From: Paenibacillus peoriae KCTC 3763
Lineage (GTDB): Bacteria > Bacillota > Bacilli > Paenibacillales > Paenibacillaceae
Reading direction: 5' to 3'
NCBI RefSeq assembly: GCF_000236805.1
Contig: NZ_AGFX01000030.1
Coordinates: 62,001-126,000, forward strand
DNA: 64,000 nt
The notes under the pieces are model-generated. The model saw nothing but the letters and a program-made list of their open reading frames with translations. It did no database searches and was not told the origin of the DNA. Shown piece by piece: positions 1 to 11,554 of this stretch (the first letter of the stretch is position 1; each line of letters starts with the position of its first letter). Both the position numbers and the translations under genes were made by a program.

Positions 1-29
1 CCATGTATGTAGGTCTTGCATGTCTCGGC

Positions 30-130
30 TCTGATATTAGCACAGAGAATGTCGAACGAGAAGATTTGTTTTACAAAATAAACCAAAATGATTCATTAGT
101 CCCAAAATGTTAATGGAAATGTCGTATCCG
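30..130 (-). promoter_or_regulatory. Protease-type leader element, copy 1
   Basis: Contains the motif CTCTGATATTAGCACAGAG (a 5-bp inverted repeat around a 9-nt loop) followed by AACGAGAAGAT and an AT-rich tract with CCAAAATGA. The same block lies upstream of both protease genes in this window (2343-2440 and 4750-4840). Here it sits left of the stop codon of the first protease, so on the minus strand it would head a gene beyond the left edge. It may be a regulator-binding dyad or a 5' UTR hairpin; the sequence does not tell which. Confidence 0.6.
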
Positions 131-189
131 ATCGAAATATATCGAAAAATACGAGTTGGGCTAACTCTCGCATAGCCATTTTAGGTATA

Positions 190-222
190 GAAAAAAGGGG
201 CAATCCTTGAAGAGATTGCCCT
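190..222 (-). terminator. Terminator of the first protease gene
   Basis: GGGGCAATC and GATTGCCCT form a 9-bp stem with an 8-nt loop, and the minus strand continues into a run of T (AAAAAA on the plus strand). A second hairpin, GGGGTGCAG/CTGCACCCC at about 239-263, is followed by T7 on the plus strand, so the region may stop transcription both ways. Confidence 0.75.
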
Positions 223-360
223 AGATATAGGGGGAAGGGGTGCAGACTTGCACTGCACCCCCATTTTTTTGACTGCTTTCGAGTAGGATCAAATGAGGGC
301 TGTGTAGCAGGTGTCTAATCTCTTGGATGTGGAGCAATTGCGAGGAACACAGGATATCAT

Positions 361-2166
<1,806 letters not shown>

Positions 2167-2342
2167 TCACTCTCCCAAGTGTGTAGTTCAGGATCAACCG
2201 TATCCTGATTTTATTTAGGCATGGTCGCCATCTATGCAGGTCTTGTTGCCTGTTGCTTTGTTGTTTGAGTAAAACGAGATCACCATGGAAAAATAAACCT
2301 ATGCAAAAAAAAGTTTTATTTTTTTTTGTGATTACATCGTCT

Positions 2343-2440
2343 TGGCTCTGATATTAGCACAGAGAATGTGGAACGAGAAGATGTTTATTCCAAATTACCC
2401 CAAAATGAGTCTAAAGTCCCTAAAATAATTTGTATTTGTC
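2343..2440 (-). promoter_or_regulatory. Protease-type leader element, copy 2
   Basis: Same block as at 30-130: CTCTGATATTAGCACAGAG, then AACGAGAAGATG and a CCCCAAAATGA tract. It lies about 185-280 bases upstream of the first protease start at 2160. The conservation, in otherwise diverged intergenic sequence, marks it as regulatory or as a conserved 5' UTR. Confidence 0.65.
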
Positions 2441-2477
2441 TTATTTAGTCGATAATGGTCGAAAGGTGATATAGACA

Positions 2478-2508
2478 AAAAAGGGCGTCCCTTTGAGGGG
2501 ACGCCATA
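2478..2508 (-). terminator. Terminator of the second protease gene
   Basis: GGCGTCCC/GGGGACGCC hairpin with a short TTTGA loop, preceded on the plus strand by AAAAAA, which gives a U-tract on the minus transcript. It lies about 130 bases past the stop of the second protease. Confidence 0.75.
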
Positions 2509-2634
2509 TACATAAGGGGGGATAGACTTGTACGCTGCACCCCTAAGTCGTCATTGTATGCGCAGGGGCAGATGACAGTTGTACAACGACAAAGGTCTGT
2601 GGACGAGGACCTTTGAGAGGATCATGTATTTGAT

Positions 2635-4422
<1,788 letters not shown>

Positions 4423-4749
4423 TCACTCTCCCCGATTAGTTGTCAGGATGAATCATCCTGCATTGACTAGGCATTACGCCAATTAGGTAAGTCGTGTTGT
4501 CGTCTGGAACATGAAGAAAATGGAACGTGAAGAGAAATACCAAAGTGTGTTTTTCGTGAAGTTTTCCGTGAAGTTCTCCATGAAGCGTGAGTGAAAAGAG
4601 GGGGACTGCAGGTGAAGCGTATAACCTAAAAAGGTGACAAACTCCTCCTTTCCTGTCGTATATTAGAAAGTGGAATAATAGTGGATAATGGAAAAATGTT
4701 TTCTTATGCAAAAAAAACAAATGCTGTTTTATTGAACTCCCATCATCTG

Positions 4750-4840
4750 GCTCTGATATTAGCACAGAGATTGACGGACGAGAAGATCTATGTCACAAAT
4801 TTATCCAAAATGAATCTTTAGACCCTTATAACCCATTTAT
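4750..4840 (-). promoter_or_regulatory. Protease-type leader element, copy 3
   Basis: Third copy of the CTCTGATATTAGCACAGAG block followed by GGACGAGAAGAT and a CCAAAATGAATC tract. It lies about 335-420 bases upstream of the second protease start at 4416. Confidence 0.65.
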
Positions 4841-4911
4841 TTAATGGGATTAATGAGTTTTGTAAAAAAAAGTCGAAAATTGCTTTGTCGAAAAGGCTCC
4901 ACGCTTGCCGT

Positions 4912-4940
4912 TACACACGGTATTTGGACCGCATAGGTTA
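4912..4940 (+). promoter_or_regulatory. Candidate sigma-K promoter of the glycosyltransferase operon
   Basis: TACA at 4912-4915, a 16-nt spacer and CATAGGTTA at 4932-4940 match the Bacillus sigma-K pattern (AC at -35, CATANNNTA at -10). It lies about 60 bases before the first glycosyltransferase start. This suggests mother-cell expression late in sporulation; the assignment rests on motif match only. Confidence 0.5.
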
Positions 4941-5001
4941 TGTTGAACTGTCCTAATCACGCTGTCCATCTATACAGCTATAAGGGAGGTGAGACGGGAG
5001 C

Positions 5002-5940
5002 ATGAGGAAGCGGAGAAGAGGTGGATTCAAGCTCAATCGCAGGCGGCATTCCGGTGCCAATCCTTACTCAAAGATGCGGCTGCCGATAAGAGTCCCCAAG
5101 CTGCATATGAACCCGATAAGTCCTGTCAATGGGGAGAAAGCGGACGTGGAAAAAGGCGTACAGACAGGTGAGGAGCGACCTTCTGAACCATCAGCGAGTG
5201 GCAAATTGCTCGTATCTGTCATTATCCCTGCCATGAATGAGCAAAAAACGATCAGAGCTGTTATTCGTGAGGCACGCCGTGTCCACCCACGTACTGAAGT
5301 TATCGTGGTCGAGAACGGATCAAGCGACAGGACGGCCAAGGTGGCAGCGTCGGCAGGGGCGCGTGTGATTTCCTTCCCGGAACCGCTGGGACATGATGTG
5401 GGCCGTCGGATTGGAGCGGAGGCAGCTTCCGGGCAGGTACTGCTTTTTCTGGATGGCGATATCGTCATTCCCTGCGTCAGACTCCGACCATTCATACAGG
5501 CTGTAAGCGCAGGAGCAGATATTGTGCTGAATGATTACCATGGACCCGTGAATCGTACGTCTGTACATCCGGTGGTTGATGCAAAGCATGTATTGAATAT
5601 TCTGTCGAACCGTGTTGATTTAGGAGGGGCATCCATGACGGGTATTCCACATGCCATAAGTCAAAGGGCCTTGAAAAAAATAGGTCTAAAGTCGCTGGAG
5701 AATCCCCCTTTATTTCAAGCTATGTCCATCGCCTCCGGGTTGCGAGTGATGACTGTATATGGAATAGCTGTCGGTAGAATGAATGCAACACGCAAAAAAC
5801 AAAACGGAAAGGACCCGCTGGTGGATGTGATTGTACAGGATCATCTGGATGCTATTGCCTGGATTACATCACATCTGGGAACACGTGCGGGATTCACCGA
5901 TTTGCAACGCAAACGGATCAGAGACGAGGTGAAACCGTGA
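5002..5940 (+). CDS. Glycosyltransferase family 2, basic N-terminal tail
   Basis: Predicted cytoplasmic GT-A glycosyltransferase, 312 aa. The first ~30 residues are Arg-rich (MRKRRRGGFKLNRRR), then a GT2 domain starts near residue 70 with VSVIIPAMNEQKTI; the nucleotide-sugar region includes VIVVENGSSDRT and the acidic metal site is LFLDGDIVIP. The start at 5002 follows AAGGGAGGTGA. It overlaps the next gene, a paralogue sharing the LGHDVGR motif, by 4 nt. Donor and acceptor cannot be read from the sequence; the setting implies spore-surface glycan assembly. The basic tail is not part of the usual GT2 fold and may be a localisation signal. Confidence 0.85.
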   Translation: MRKRRRGGFKLNRRRHSGANPYSKMRLPIRVPKLHMNPISPVNGEKADVEKGVQTGEERPSEPSASGKLLVSVIIPAMNEQKTIRAVIREARRVHPRTEVIVVENGSSDRTAKVAASAGARVISFPEPLGHDVGRRIGAEAASGQVLLFLDGDIVIPCVRLRPFIQAVSAGADIVLNDYHGPVNRTSVHPVVDAKHVLNILSNRVDLGGASMTGIPHAISQRALKKIGLKSLENPPLFQAMSIASGLRVMTVYGIAVGRMNATRKKQNGKDPLVDVIVQDHLDAIAWITSHLGTRAGFTDLQRKRIRDEVKP

Positions 5941-6872
5941 GCAGAGAGTATCGCAGGGGGAAGCGTGACGACCCAAGCCGGGGAATCAGACGTGTACAGC
6001 GAAGACAAGGATCGACGCATTCAATACACAGCCGCAGGGTGAGGAAACCCGCACCTCGGGGAAAGGAAATGACCGAAGTGAACCTGCCCCGGAAACAAGA
6101 AGCTCCCGAGGGCATTGTACTGCAGGGAACAGCGGCAGCCGTAGTCAGTGTCAGTAATGAGGAGTCGACAATTGACCAGGTGCTGGGTGAGTTGGAAAAA
6201 CTTCCGCTTAAGGACATCATTGTCGTTTTGAACGGCTGTACGGACGGCACACGCTCCATCGTAGCGAAGCATCATCCTGGCGCGACTCTCGTCAACATGC
6301 CGGATCGACTGGGGCATGATGTCGGGCGTGCTGTAGGTGCGCGTATGACGCAAGCTGATATCGTGCTGTTTGTGGACGGAGATTTGCCGATTCCAGCGTC
6401 TGACTTGCTCCCTTTTCTCCACGCGGTTGATCAGGGAACGGATGTGGCGCTTAACGATCTGTGCAGACACTTGCCGCCCTATGCACAGCAGGACAGCGTA
6501 ACACGGTGCAAAGGCTTCCTGAACCGCATACTGCGCAGGCCGGATCTTGGAGCAAACTCATTGACCGCTGTACCGCACGCCTTGTCACGACGCTCGCTGG
6601 ATTTGCTTGGTCCGGCCATGCTCGCTGTTCCGCCAAAGGCCCACGCCATGGCGGTACTGCACGGTATGATGGTGGCAGCCGTACACTCGGTCGACGTCAT
6701 TAAAACGAACCGCAAGCGGACCTTCAATACCGGCAAAGGAAACGCGATGGAGCAATTGATCGTCGGTGATCATGCGGAGGCGCTGACGGCGGTATTGAAG
6801 GTAGCTGGCGCTTCTCCGTTCGGTCCCGTTCCTACACGGGCAGACGTCGCCAAAGGGAGGAATGCACGATGA
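5937..6872 (+). CDS. Glycosyltransferase family 2, paralogue of upstream gene
   Basis: 311-aa GT2 protein. It starts inside the stop of the upstream gene (GTGA overlap). The first ~45 residues are basic and low in complexity (MSREYRRGKRDDPSRGIRR), then the GT-A fold: AAVVSVSNEESTIDQVL, IIVVLNGCTDGTRS, LGHDVGRAVGARM and the metal-site LFVDGDLPIP. The C-terminal half matches the upstream paralogue, including a D-L-G-A/G segment and a PHA(L/I)S motif. Translationally coupled on both sides (4-nt overlap with the next gene). Probable role is transfer of a sugar to the same or an adjacent acceptor. Confidence 0.85.
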   Translation: MSREYRRGKRDDPSRGIRRVQRRQGSTHSIHSRRVRKPAPRGKEMTEVNLPRKQEAPEGIVLQGTAAAVVSVSNEESTIDQVLGELEKLPLKDIIVVLNGCTDGTRSIVAKHHPGATLVNMPDRLGHDVGRAVGARMTQADIVLFVDGDLPIPASDLLPFLHAVDQGTDVALNDLCRHLPPYAQQDSVTRCKGFLNRILRRPDLGANSLTAVPHALSRRSLDLLGPAMLAVPPKAHAMAVLHGMMVAAVHSVDVIKTNRKRTFNTGKGNAMEQLIVGDHAEALTAVLKVAGASPFGPVPTRADVAKGRNAR

Positions 6873-7669
6873 GTGTGACGAGCATTATTATCCCGACTTA
6901 TAACGGCCTGCATCTGCTCAAGCCGTGTATTGAGGCGATTCGGACGCATACGGTGGATGTACCTTATGAAATCATTGTAGTAGATAACGCTTCAAATGAC
7001 GGCACGGATGCTTTTTGTGCAGCCGAGCGTCTGATCAGCGTGCGTCTTCCCGAAAACCGGGGGTTTCCGGCAGCTTGTAATATGGGGTTCCGCCTGGCTT
7101 CGGGTGACCAGCTTGTCATATTGAACAATGATGTGACAGTTACGCGAGGATGGCTATCCAATATGCTGGCTGCATTACAGAGCGAAAGCACGGTGGGACT
7201 GGTGGGGCCGGTGACCAATTATGTTAGCGGTATTCAGCAAATTCACGGATTGGCAGGGGATTTCGCCAGTTGCATGCGATTTGCAGAGCAAAATAATACA
7301 AGTAATCCGTCCAGATGGCAGGAGGTCAAGCGATTGGTCGGATTTTGCATGTTATTCCGGCGCGAGCTGGTGGAACGGATCGGATCGCTTGATGAACGGT
7401 TCAGTCCCGGACATTATGAGGATGACGATTATTGTTTGCGGGCACGCGTGCATGGCTATAAACTGCTGATGTGTAATGACTGTTTTGTTTATCATCAGGG
7501 AAATGCGAGCTTTTCGCGCGAAGACCCTTCATGGAATGAAGAGTTGATCGAGCGGAACTATCGTTTATTTATAGAGAAATGGAGCATAGATCCCAGAATG
7601 TTTATCGAAACTGGAAACGTTGGGGGATTACACGCTGAACATGCTGTCGAAGGAGGAGGGAAGATATGA
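6869..7669 (+). CDS. Glycosyltransferase family 2 (rhamnosyltransferase-like)
   Basis: 266-aa compact GT2 enzyme with the GT-A core only: SIIIPTYNGLHLLKPCIEAI, IIVVDNASNDGTD, ENRGFPAACNMGF and VILNNDVTVTRGWL (the N-N-D metal motif typical of rhamnosyltransferase-like GT2 proteins). The late GHYEDDDYCLRAR segment is the usual catalytic acidic motif (ED at the acceptor side). ATGA overlap with the upstream gene and another 4-nt overlap with the nucleotidyltransferase downstream indicate a tightly coupled operon. Specificity unknown. Confidence 0.88.
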   Translation: MSVTSIIIPTYNGLHLLKPCIEAIRTHTVDVPYEIIVVDNASNDGTDAFCAAERLISVRLPENRGFPAACNMGFRLASGDQLVILNNDVTVTRGWLSNMLAALQSESTVGLVGPVTNYVSGIQQIHGLAGDFASCMRFAEQNNTSNPSRWQEVKRLVGFCMLFRRELVERIGSLDERFSPGHYEDDDYCLRARVHGYKLLMCNDCFVYHQGNASFSREDPSWNEELIERNYRLFIEKWSIDPRMFIETGNVGGLHAEHAVEGGGKI

Positions 7670-8397
7670 AAGGGGTTATTCTCGCAGGAGGAACCGGGTC
7701 GCGCCTTCATCCGTTGACTTCATTGCTCAACAAGCATCTGCTTCCGGTCGGCAAATATCCCATGATTGTGTATGGTATCGAAAGGCTGCGACAGGCAGGA
7801 ATCAGCGATTTGCTTATCATTATTGGCAAACAATCGGCTGGACTGTATACCGATTTTCTGGGCAGCGGCAGCGATTATGGTGTCCAATTGACATACCGGA
7901 TTCAGGAAAAGGCGGGCGGCATTGCGGAAGCACTTGATCTAGCAAGAAGCTATATGCAGTCAGAAGAAAAATTCACTGTTTTGCTGGGGGATAATTTGTT
8001 CAAGGAGGACCTGGGCCCTGTCATCGAACGGTTCAAGCAGCAGCCACCGGGGAGCGCCAGAGTATTGTTGAAAAAGGTGGCAGATGCTCGTCGTTACGGA
8101 GTACCGGTGTTTGATCCCAAGCGGCCGGAGAGCATCTCAAAAATTGAAGAAAAGCCAGAAAATCCCCAATCAAAATATTGCGTTACTGGTATTTACATGT
8201 ACGATACTGCCGTATTCGATAAGATCAGGCAAATTAATCCTTCGGCACGCGGCGAGCTTGAGATCACGGATGTCAACAACTGTTATGCCGCTGAGGGCAA
8301 GCTGGAATATGATATTTTACGGCGATACTGGAGCGATGCAGGAACCTTCGATTCCCTACAGGAGGCTGGAATAAAAATGAAAGGGCTTCTGCCCTGA
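7666..8397 (+). CDS. Sugar-1-phosphate nucleotidyltransferase (RmlA-like)
   Basis: Makes an NDP-sugar from an NTP and a sugar 1-phosphate; likely a glucose-1-phosphate thymidylyltransferase type enzyme. 243 aa, the short form of the family. The signature GVILAGGTGSRLHPLT is at the N-terminus, followed by NKHLLPVGKYPMI, GDNLF (metal/nucleotide site) and IEEKPENPQSKYCVTGIY. The C-terminal helical domain of long RmlA proteins is missing, as in many short homologues. It would supply the donor sugar to the neighbouring transferases. No RmlB, RmlC or canonical RmlD set follows directly, so the sugar made is not certain to be rhamnose. Confidence 0.88.
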   Translation: MKGVILAGGTGSRLHPLTSLLNKHLLPVGKYPMIVYGIERLRQAGISDLLIIIGKQSAGLYTDFLGSGSDYGVQLTYRIQEKAGGIAEALDLARSYMQSEEKFTVLLGDNLFKEDLGPVIERFKQQPPGSARVLLKKVADARRYGVPVFDPKRPESISKIEEKPENPQSKYCVTGIYMYDTAVFDKIRQINPSARGELEITDVNNCYAAEGKLEYDILRRYWSDAGTFDSLQEAGIKMKGLLP

Positions 8398-8409
8398 TCT
8401 CGGGTGAAA

Positions 8410-8438
8410 CACCATTCGGCCGGACCAGGCATATAGTA
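8410..8438 (+). promoter_or_regulatory. Candidate sigma-K promoter
   Basis: CACC at 8410-8413, a 16-nt spacer and a perfect CATATAGTA (CATANNNTA) at 8430-8438. It lies 34 bases before the next start at 8472 and marks a second transcription unit inside the cluster. Confidence 0.5.
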
Positions 8439-8471
8439 TAGGCAATAATGCCACCCGGAGGAGTGAACGGC

Positions 8472-9932
8472 ATGAAACGCCTGAGTATACGAAGGAAACA
8501 TAGCAAGCGGCTCGGTAAGAAAGGCTATTGGGCAGGATATAAAAGGGGTAGGGAGCAAGGCAGCAGATTTGGCCAGGCTTCGTTCGGCAAGGTGTTTGAA
8601 GGCGTCAGCATTATCATTCCGTCCTGCAATCAGCTTCATCAGCTTCGAGCATGTATTCACCGTATTGAGGAGCATACGAGCCATCCTCATGAAATTATTG
8701 TGGTGGACTCCGGTTCGACGGACGGAACACGCACCTATTTGCTCCGTAAAAGTATCGCTGTGCGTTATGCGCTGCTAAAAAAGGATGTTCATATGCTGGG
8801 CAACCTGAATCAGGGACTGATGATGGCAAAAGGCACAACCATTGCGGTACTGGACCCGCATGTTATGGTGACTCCCGGCTGGCTGGACCGTTTGCTGGAG
8901 TGCTTGTACAGCGATCCGCGGCTGGGGGTCATCGGGCCTGTAACGAATGGTCCCTTCGGAGCGCAGCAGATTGAGGTTCCTTATATAAACAAAAACGAAG
9001 CATTTCCGTTTGCCAAGACCTACAATATTTCCAACCCGGCCGCATGGCGAGAAACTGAGAGCCTGGCCGGATTTTGTTTACTGCTGCGCAGAGAAACGCT
9101 GGAAAAAACGGGGTACTGGGACGAAGGCTGTCACAGTAGTCAGGAAGCCGCTGAAGATTGGCTGCTGCGTGTTCGCTTGCTGGGGATACGTATGGCAATT
9201 GCCGGAGATGCTTTTATTCATTACGCAGGAAGTGATCGGGATACGGTCTATGCTTTTCTCCAGTCGACCGGAAAAAGCGGTTCAATGGAGGAGAGCAGCC
9301 AGAACCGATCCTTTTTTGTCCAAAAGTGGGGGGACATGAATAAGCTGCTCCACAGTCAGAAAATCGGCACAGCGAAGCCGGATGAACAGTTAGCATCTGC
9401 GGAAGAAAGACGTGTGTCAGCGGCAAGCTTCTATCCCGTAGGAGCGCTCGTTCAAGGACCGTCCGGTGCAGTGTTTCGGTTAGAGCCGGGAAGAAGGCGC
9501 TTTCTGCAGAGAGTTCGTGCTGCGGGGAGTGAATACGTAACTCCCGTCAGAATATCCCAGCTTGATCTGTTGGCACTTCCCCTGGTGCCGAAGCCGGAGG
9601 TTTTGGTTTCCGGTGATACAGAAGTGCCTGTAGTTGTACCGCCGGAGGAGCCCATTCCTGTGCTGGCGGCTTGCGAACCGGAAAGCATGCCCATGCTCAC
9701 TACGCATAATACCCCGGCTCAACGCAAGCAATGGATTGAGGTACTGTATGCCGAAGGCAGACAACTGTATCAAATCGGGAACGGCTGGAAAAGGCCATTC
9801 CTTACCCCCTATGCAGCCATGAGCTGGCGGGCGGCTGACTACCGAATTCAGTTGTTGTCCCCTGGAGATTTGTCCGCGCTGGTGGAGGAGCGGCCTATTA
9901 TTGCGCCACCTGTGCTGCACAGGCATCTATAA
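8472..9932 (+). CDS. Glycosyltransferase family 2 with G-x3-G tag and C-terminal repeats
   Basis: 486 aa from the ATG at 8472, chosen for the CGGAGGAGTGAA ribosome site just upstream. Three parts are visible. (1) A basic N-terminus with Gly every fourth residue (KKGYWAGYKRGREQG). (2) A GT2 domain from about residue 40: VSIIIPSCNQLHQLRACI, IIVVDSGSTDGTR, VLDPHVMVTPGWL. (3) A C-terminal region of about 190 residues with two diverged copies of a beta-rich repeat (GAVFRLEPGRRRFL; LYQIGNGWKRPF). The repeat resembles the YLIENGKKRPI-type repeats in the transferase at 21008-22399. The metal motif is D-P-H rather than N-D-D or D-x-D, so activity or metal use may be unusual. Confidence 0.82.
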   Translation: MKRLSIRRKHSKRLGKKGYWAGYKRGREQGSRFGQASFGKVFEGVSIIIPSCNQLHQLRACIHRIEEHTSHPHEIIVVDSGSTDGTRTYLLRKSIAVRYALLKKDVHMLGNLNQGLMMAKGTTIAVLDPHVMVTPGWLDRLLECLYSDPRLGVIGPVTNGPFGAQQIEVPYINKNEAFPFAKTYNISNPAAWRETESLAGFCLLLRRETLEKTGYWDEGCHSSQEAAEDWLLRVRLLGIRMAIAGDAFIHYAGSDRDTVYAFLQSTGKSGSMEESSQNRSFFVQKWGDMNKLLHSQKIGTAKPDEQLASAEERRVSAASFYPVGALVQGPSGAVFRLEPGRRRFLQRVRAAGSEYVTPVRISQLDLLALPLVPKPEVLVSGDTEVPVVVPPEEPIPVLAACEPESMPMLTTHNTPAQRKQWIEVLYAEGRQLYQIGNGWKRPFLTPYAAMSWRAADYRIQLLSPGDLSALVEERPIIAPPVLHRHL

Positions 9933-10051
9933 TGATCGGAAATAGGCGCTTTTAGGCGGAACCGACTACTCACTGTGGCATACGCTGTAGTAGCGGAAAG
10001 CCCGTAGGTATTCGTGGGTTTCGCAAGGCGGAGCACATAAAGGAGGGGCTT

Positions 10052-10339
10052 ATGCATAACGAGGTAGATGAGTTGCTAGTTCATATTTCACATTCGCAGC
10101 AACAGATGTCAAGGTTGTTGGATGCGGAACGGCAGGTGGTCGTGCGTATGGCGCAGATCATACATGAACTGCCGGATGAGGAGCCGCGTTTTGACGGAAT
10201 TCCTGGCATTCTGGAAGGCTCGGGACAAGTAAACAAAAGCATTGTTGCCTACTTGAACGGTATTGCCGATCTTCAGGAAGCAATGGCTGAAATGCTCGTT
10301 CGTGTCGTGAAAGAGACGGCATACCCGGAAGAGGAGTAA
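10052..10339 (+). CDS. Small helical protein, unknown function
   Basis: 95 aa, no recognised domain. Predicted to be almost all helix, with two heptad-like stretches (LLVHISHSQQQMSRLLDAE; NGIADLQEAMAEMLVRVV) separated by a short Pro/Asp-rich turn. A good ribosome site (GGAGGGG) precedes the ATG. It is followed by two more small helical proteins of similar layout (10369 and 10701), so it may be a subunit of a small coiled-coil assembly on the spore surface. That role is inferred from position only. Confidence 0.7.
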   Translation: MHNEVDELLVHISHSQQQMSRLLDAERQVVVRMAQIIHELPDEEPRFDGIPGILEGSGQVNKSIVAYLNGIADLQEAMAEMLVRVVKETAYPEEE

Positions 10340-10368
10340 CGTACCAACCGAGGGTAGGGAGTGAACAC

Positions 10369-10701
10369 ATGAGTAGGGAAAAAACAATGATTCATATGCT
10401 GGATTCAGCTTCCAAAATGCAAAGGAACGTGTCCATGATCCTGGAGGCCAAGGCGGTCGAAGCGGAAAAGATGCGTAATTGGGCGCTAAACCATCTGGCG
10501 CCCAACGCATTTGATACCGATGAAGAGCAACTGGGACGGCCACTGGAAGTTCACGAGCAGATGGTGGAAATGCTGGAGGGACTCACCCGCCTTCAGACTG
10601 GACTTTGCAGCAATCTTAAAGCATTGCTGGATCAGGATGAGCAGCAGGGTGGAGGAATGGAAGGGATGCTGGGAGGAATGGGCTCGGGGGATATGAGCTA
10701 A
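10369..10701 (+). CDS. Small helical protein with Gly/Met-rich tail
   Basis: 110 aa, no recognised domain. Two amphipathic helical stretches as in the preceding gene (MIHMLDSASKMQRNVSMILE; VEMLEGLTRLQTGLC), then a flexible C-terminus rich in Gly and Met (GGGMEGMLGGMGSGDM). AGGGAGTGA precedes the ATG. The stop overlaps the next start by one base (TAATG), so the two are translationally coupled. Confidence 0.7.
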   Translation: MSREKTMIHMLDSASKMQRNVSMILEAKAVEAEKMRNWALNHLAPNAFDTDEEQLGRPLEVHEQMVEMLEGLTRLQTGLCSNLKALLDQDEQQGGGMEGMLGGMGSGDMS

Positions 10702-11141
10702 TGAGCATGAGGCGTGAACGCGAGATCAAGCTGGATATGCTGGAGTCTATTGCTTCCAGCCAGCACGCCGTCGCCCGGATGCTGAACAGTCTTGCGGACT
10801 TAACGCCCCATGCGGATGTGTCGGCTACCCGTCTGGAGGAAACCATTCGGATACTCAGCAACTACCAGGGAGAAATCACGCAAATGCTGGCAGGTATTCC
10901 ATTAAGGCGGCAGGTATATGGAAAACCGGCGCAGCCGTGGCTCCATATTCCTGTTCAAAAAAATGAAGCGATCACGAGAAAGCGAAGGAGGAATGACAAT
11001 GAGTATCAGATGGGAACGCTTCTTTCGGAGCAAAGCCCGCAAAAGACGCAAAGCTGCCCGGCGTTCCAGCATTCGCAGATTAAAACAGAGAAGAAGACGC
11101 CTGCTTGCTCTAAGACGTCGATTTGCTCTAAGACGTCGTAG
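10701..11141 (+). CDS. Small helical protein, third of the trio, overlaps next gene
   Basis: 146 aa if the frame is read to its first stop. The first ~75 residues form a helical hairpin similar in plan to the two preceding proteins (KLDMLESIASSQHAVARML; ETIRILSNYQGEITQML). The rest, from about residue 76, is polar and basic and overlaps the following Arg-rich gene by 143 bases in another frame. The overlap is unusually long for a bacterial operon; the tail may be non-conserved, or the true gene may be shorter in relatives because of a frameshift. Confidence 0.6.
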   Translation: MSMRREREIKLDMLESIASSQHAVARMLNSLADLTPHADVSATRLEETIRILSNYQGEITQMLAGIPLRRQVYGKPAQPWLHIPVQKNEAITRKRRRNDNEYQMGTLLSEQSPQKTQSCPAFQHSQIKTEKKTPACSKTSICSKTS

Positions 11142-11373
11142 AAGAAGGCTCCATTCTACGCGCAGAAGTCGTGCTCTTATGCGACGGCGAAACAAAACTC
11201 TGAATCCGGCAGCAGCCCCTGCTGCGGAAAACCCGCCGTCCGAGCCTGTTACATTAGAGCATGACCCGCAGGCATTTCAGCAGGGTTATGATGCAGCGTA
11301 CAACGAGGGCTTTAATTCCGGTTTTGCCAAAGGCTATGAAGATGGCCACCAGATTGCTTACAAGGCGCAGTAA
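10999..11373 (+). CDS. Arg-rich protein with C-terminal G-x3-G segment
   Basis: 124 aa from the ATG at 10999, placed 7 nt after GAAGGAGG. The first ~75 residues are extremely basic, with runs such as RRLKQRRRRLLALRRR; after a Pro/Ala-rich linker the C-terminus has Gly at four-residue spacing with aromatic partners (GYDAAYNEGFNSGFAKGYED). The basic part recalls Arg/Lys-rich coat proteins such as CotG only in composition. The Gly-spaced segment recurs at the N-termini of three transferases nearby (8472, 11555, 12677). Likely a structural or scaffold protein of the spore surface; this is inference. Confidence 0.65.
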   Translation: MSIRWERFFRSKARKRRKAARRSSIRRLKQRRRRLLALRRRFALRRRRRRLHSTRRSRALMRRRNKTLNPAAAPAAENPPSEPVTLEHDPQAFQQGYDAAYNEGFNSGFAKGYEDGHQIAYKAQ

Positions 11374-11396
11374 ATCGTGAAGATCATTTCTTATCG

Positions 11397-11432
11397 CTAA
11401 TCCCCCGAGGCTAACGGCTTCGGGGTTATTTG
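11397..11432 (+). terminator. Rho-independent terminator
   Basis: CCCCGAGGC/GGCTTCGGGG hairpin with a TAAC loop, followed by TTATTT. It ends the small-protein transcription unit about 25 bases after the Arg-rich gene. Confidence 0.7.
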
Positions 11433-11554
11433 CGCGTTGAGCGTCGGACGGGCAAACGCCAATTTTGTCCGGGCAGTGGCAGTCGTCCATGATGTGTTTG
11501 GCCCCTCCGCATATAGTTTAGGAGTGACAGAAGTTTATCCTACAACAGGACAGG

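Larger units (their letters stand above)
4441..5001. other. Intergenic region between proteases and glycosylation cluster
   Basis: About 560 bases without a supported gene. A 109-codon minus-strand ORF at 4436-4765 runs through the second protease's leader and shows no recognisable domain, so it is not called. The right part carries a sigma-K-like promoter (4912-4940) and an AAGGGAGGTGA ribosome site for the first glycosyltransferase. Confidence 0.6.

Noticed and set aside
4436-4765. Minus-strand ORF of 109 codons upstream of the second protease
   Set aside because: Lies in the leader region, runs into the conserved leader block, has biased low-complexity sequence and no good ribosome site.
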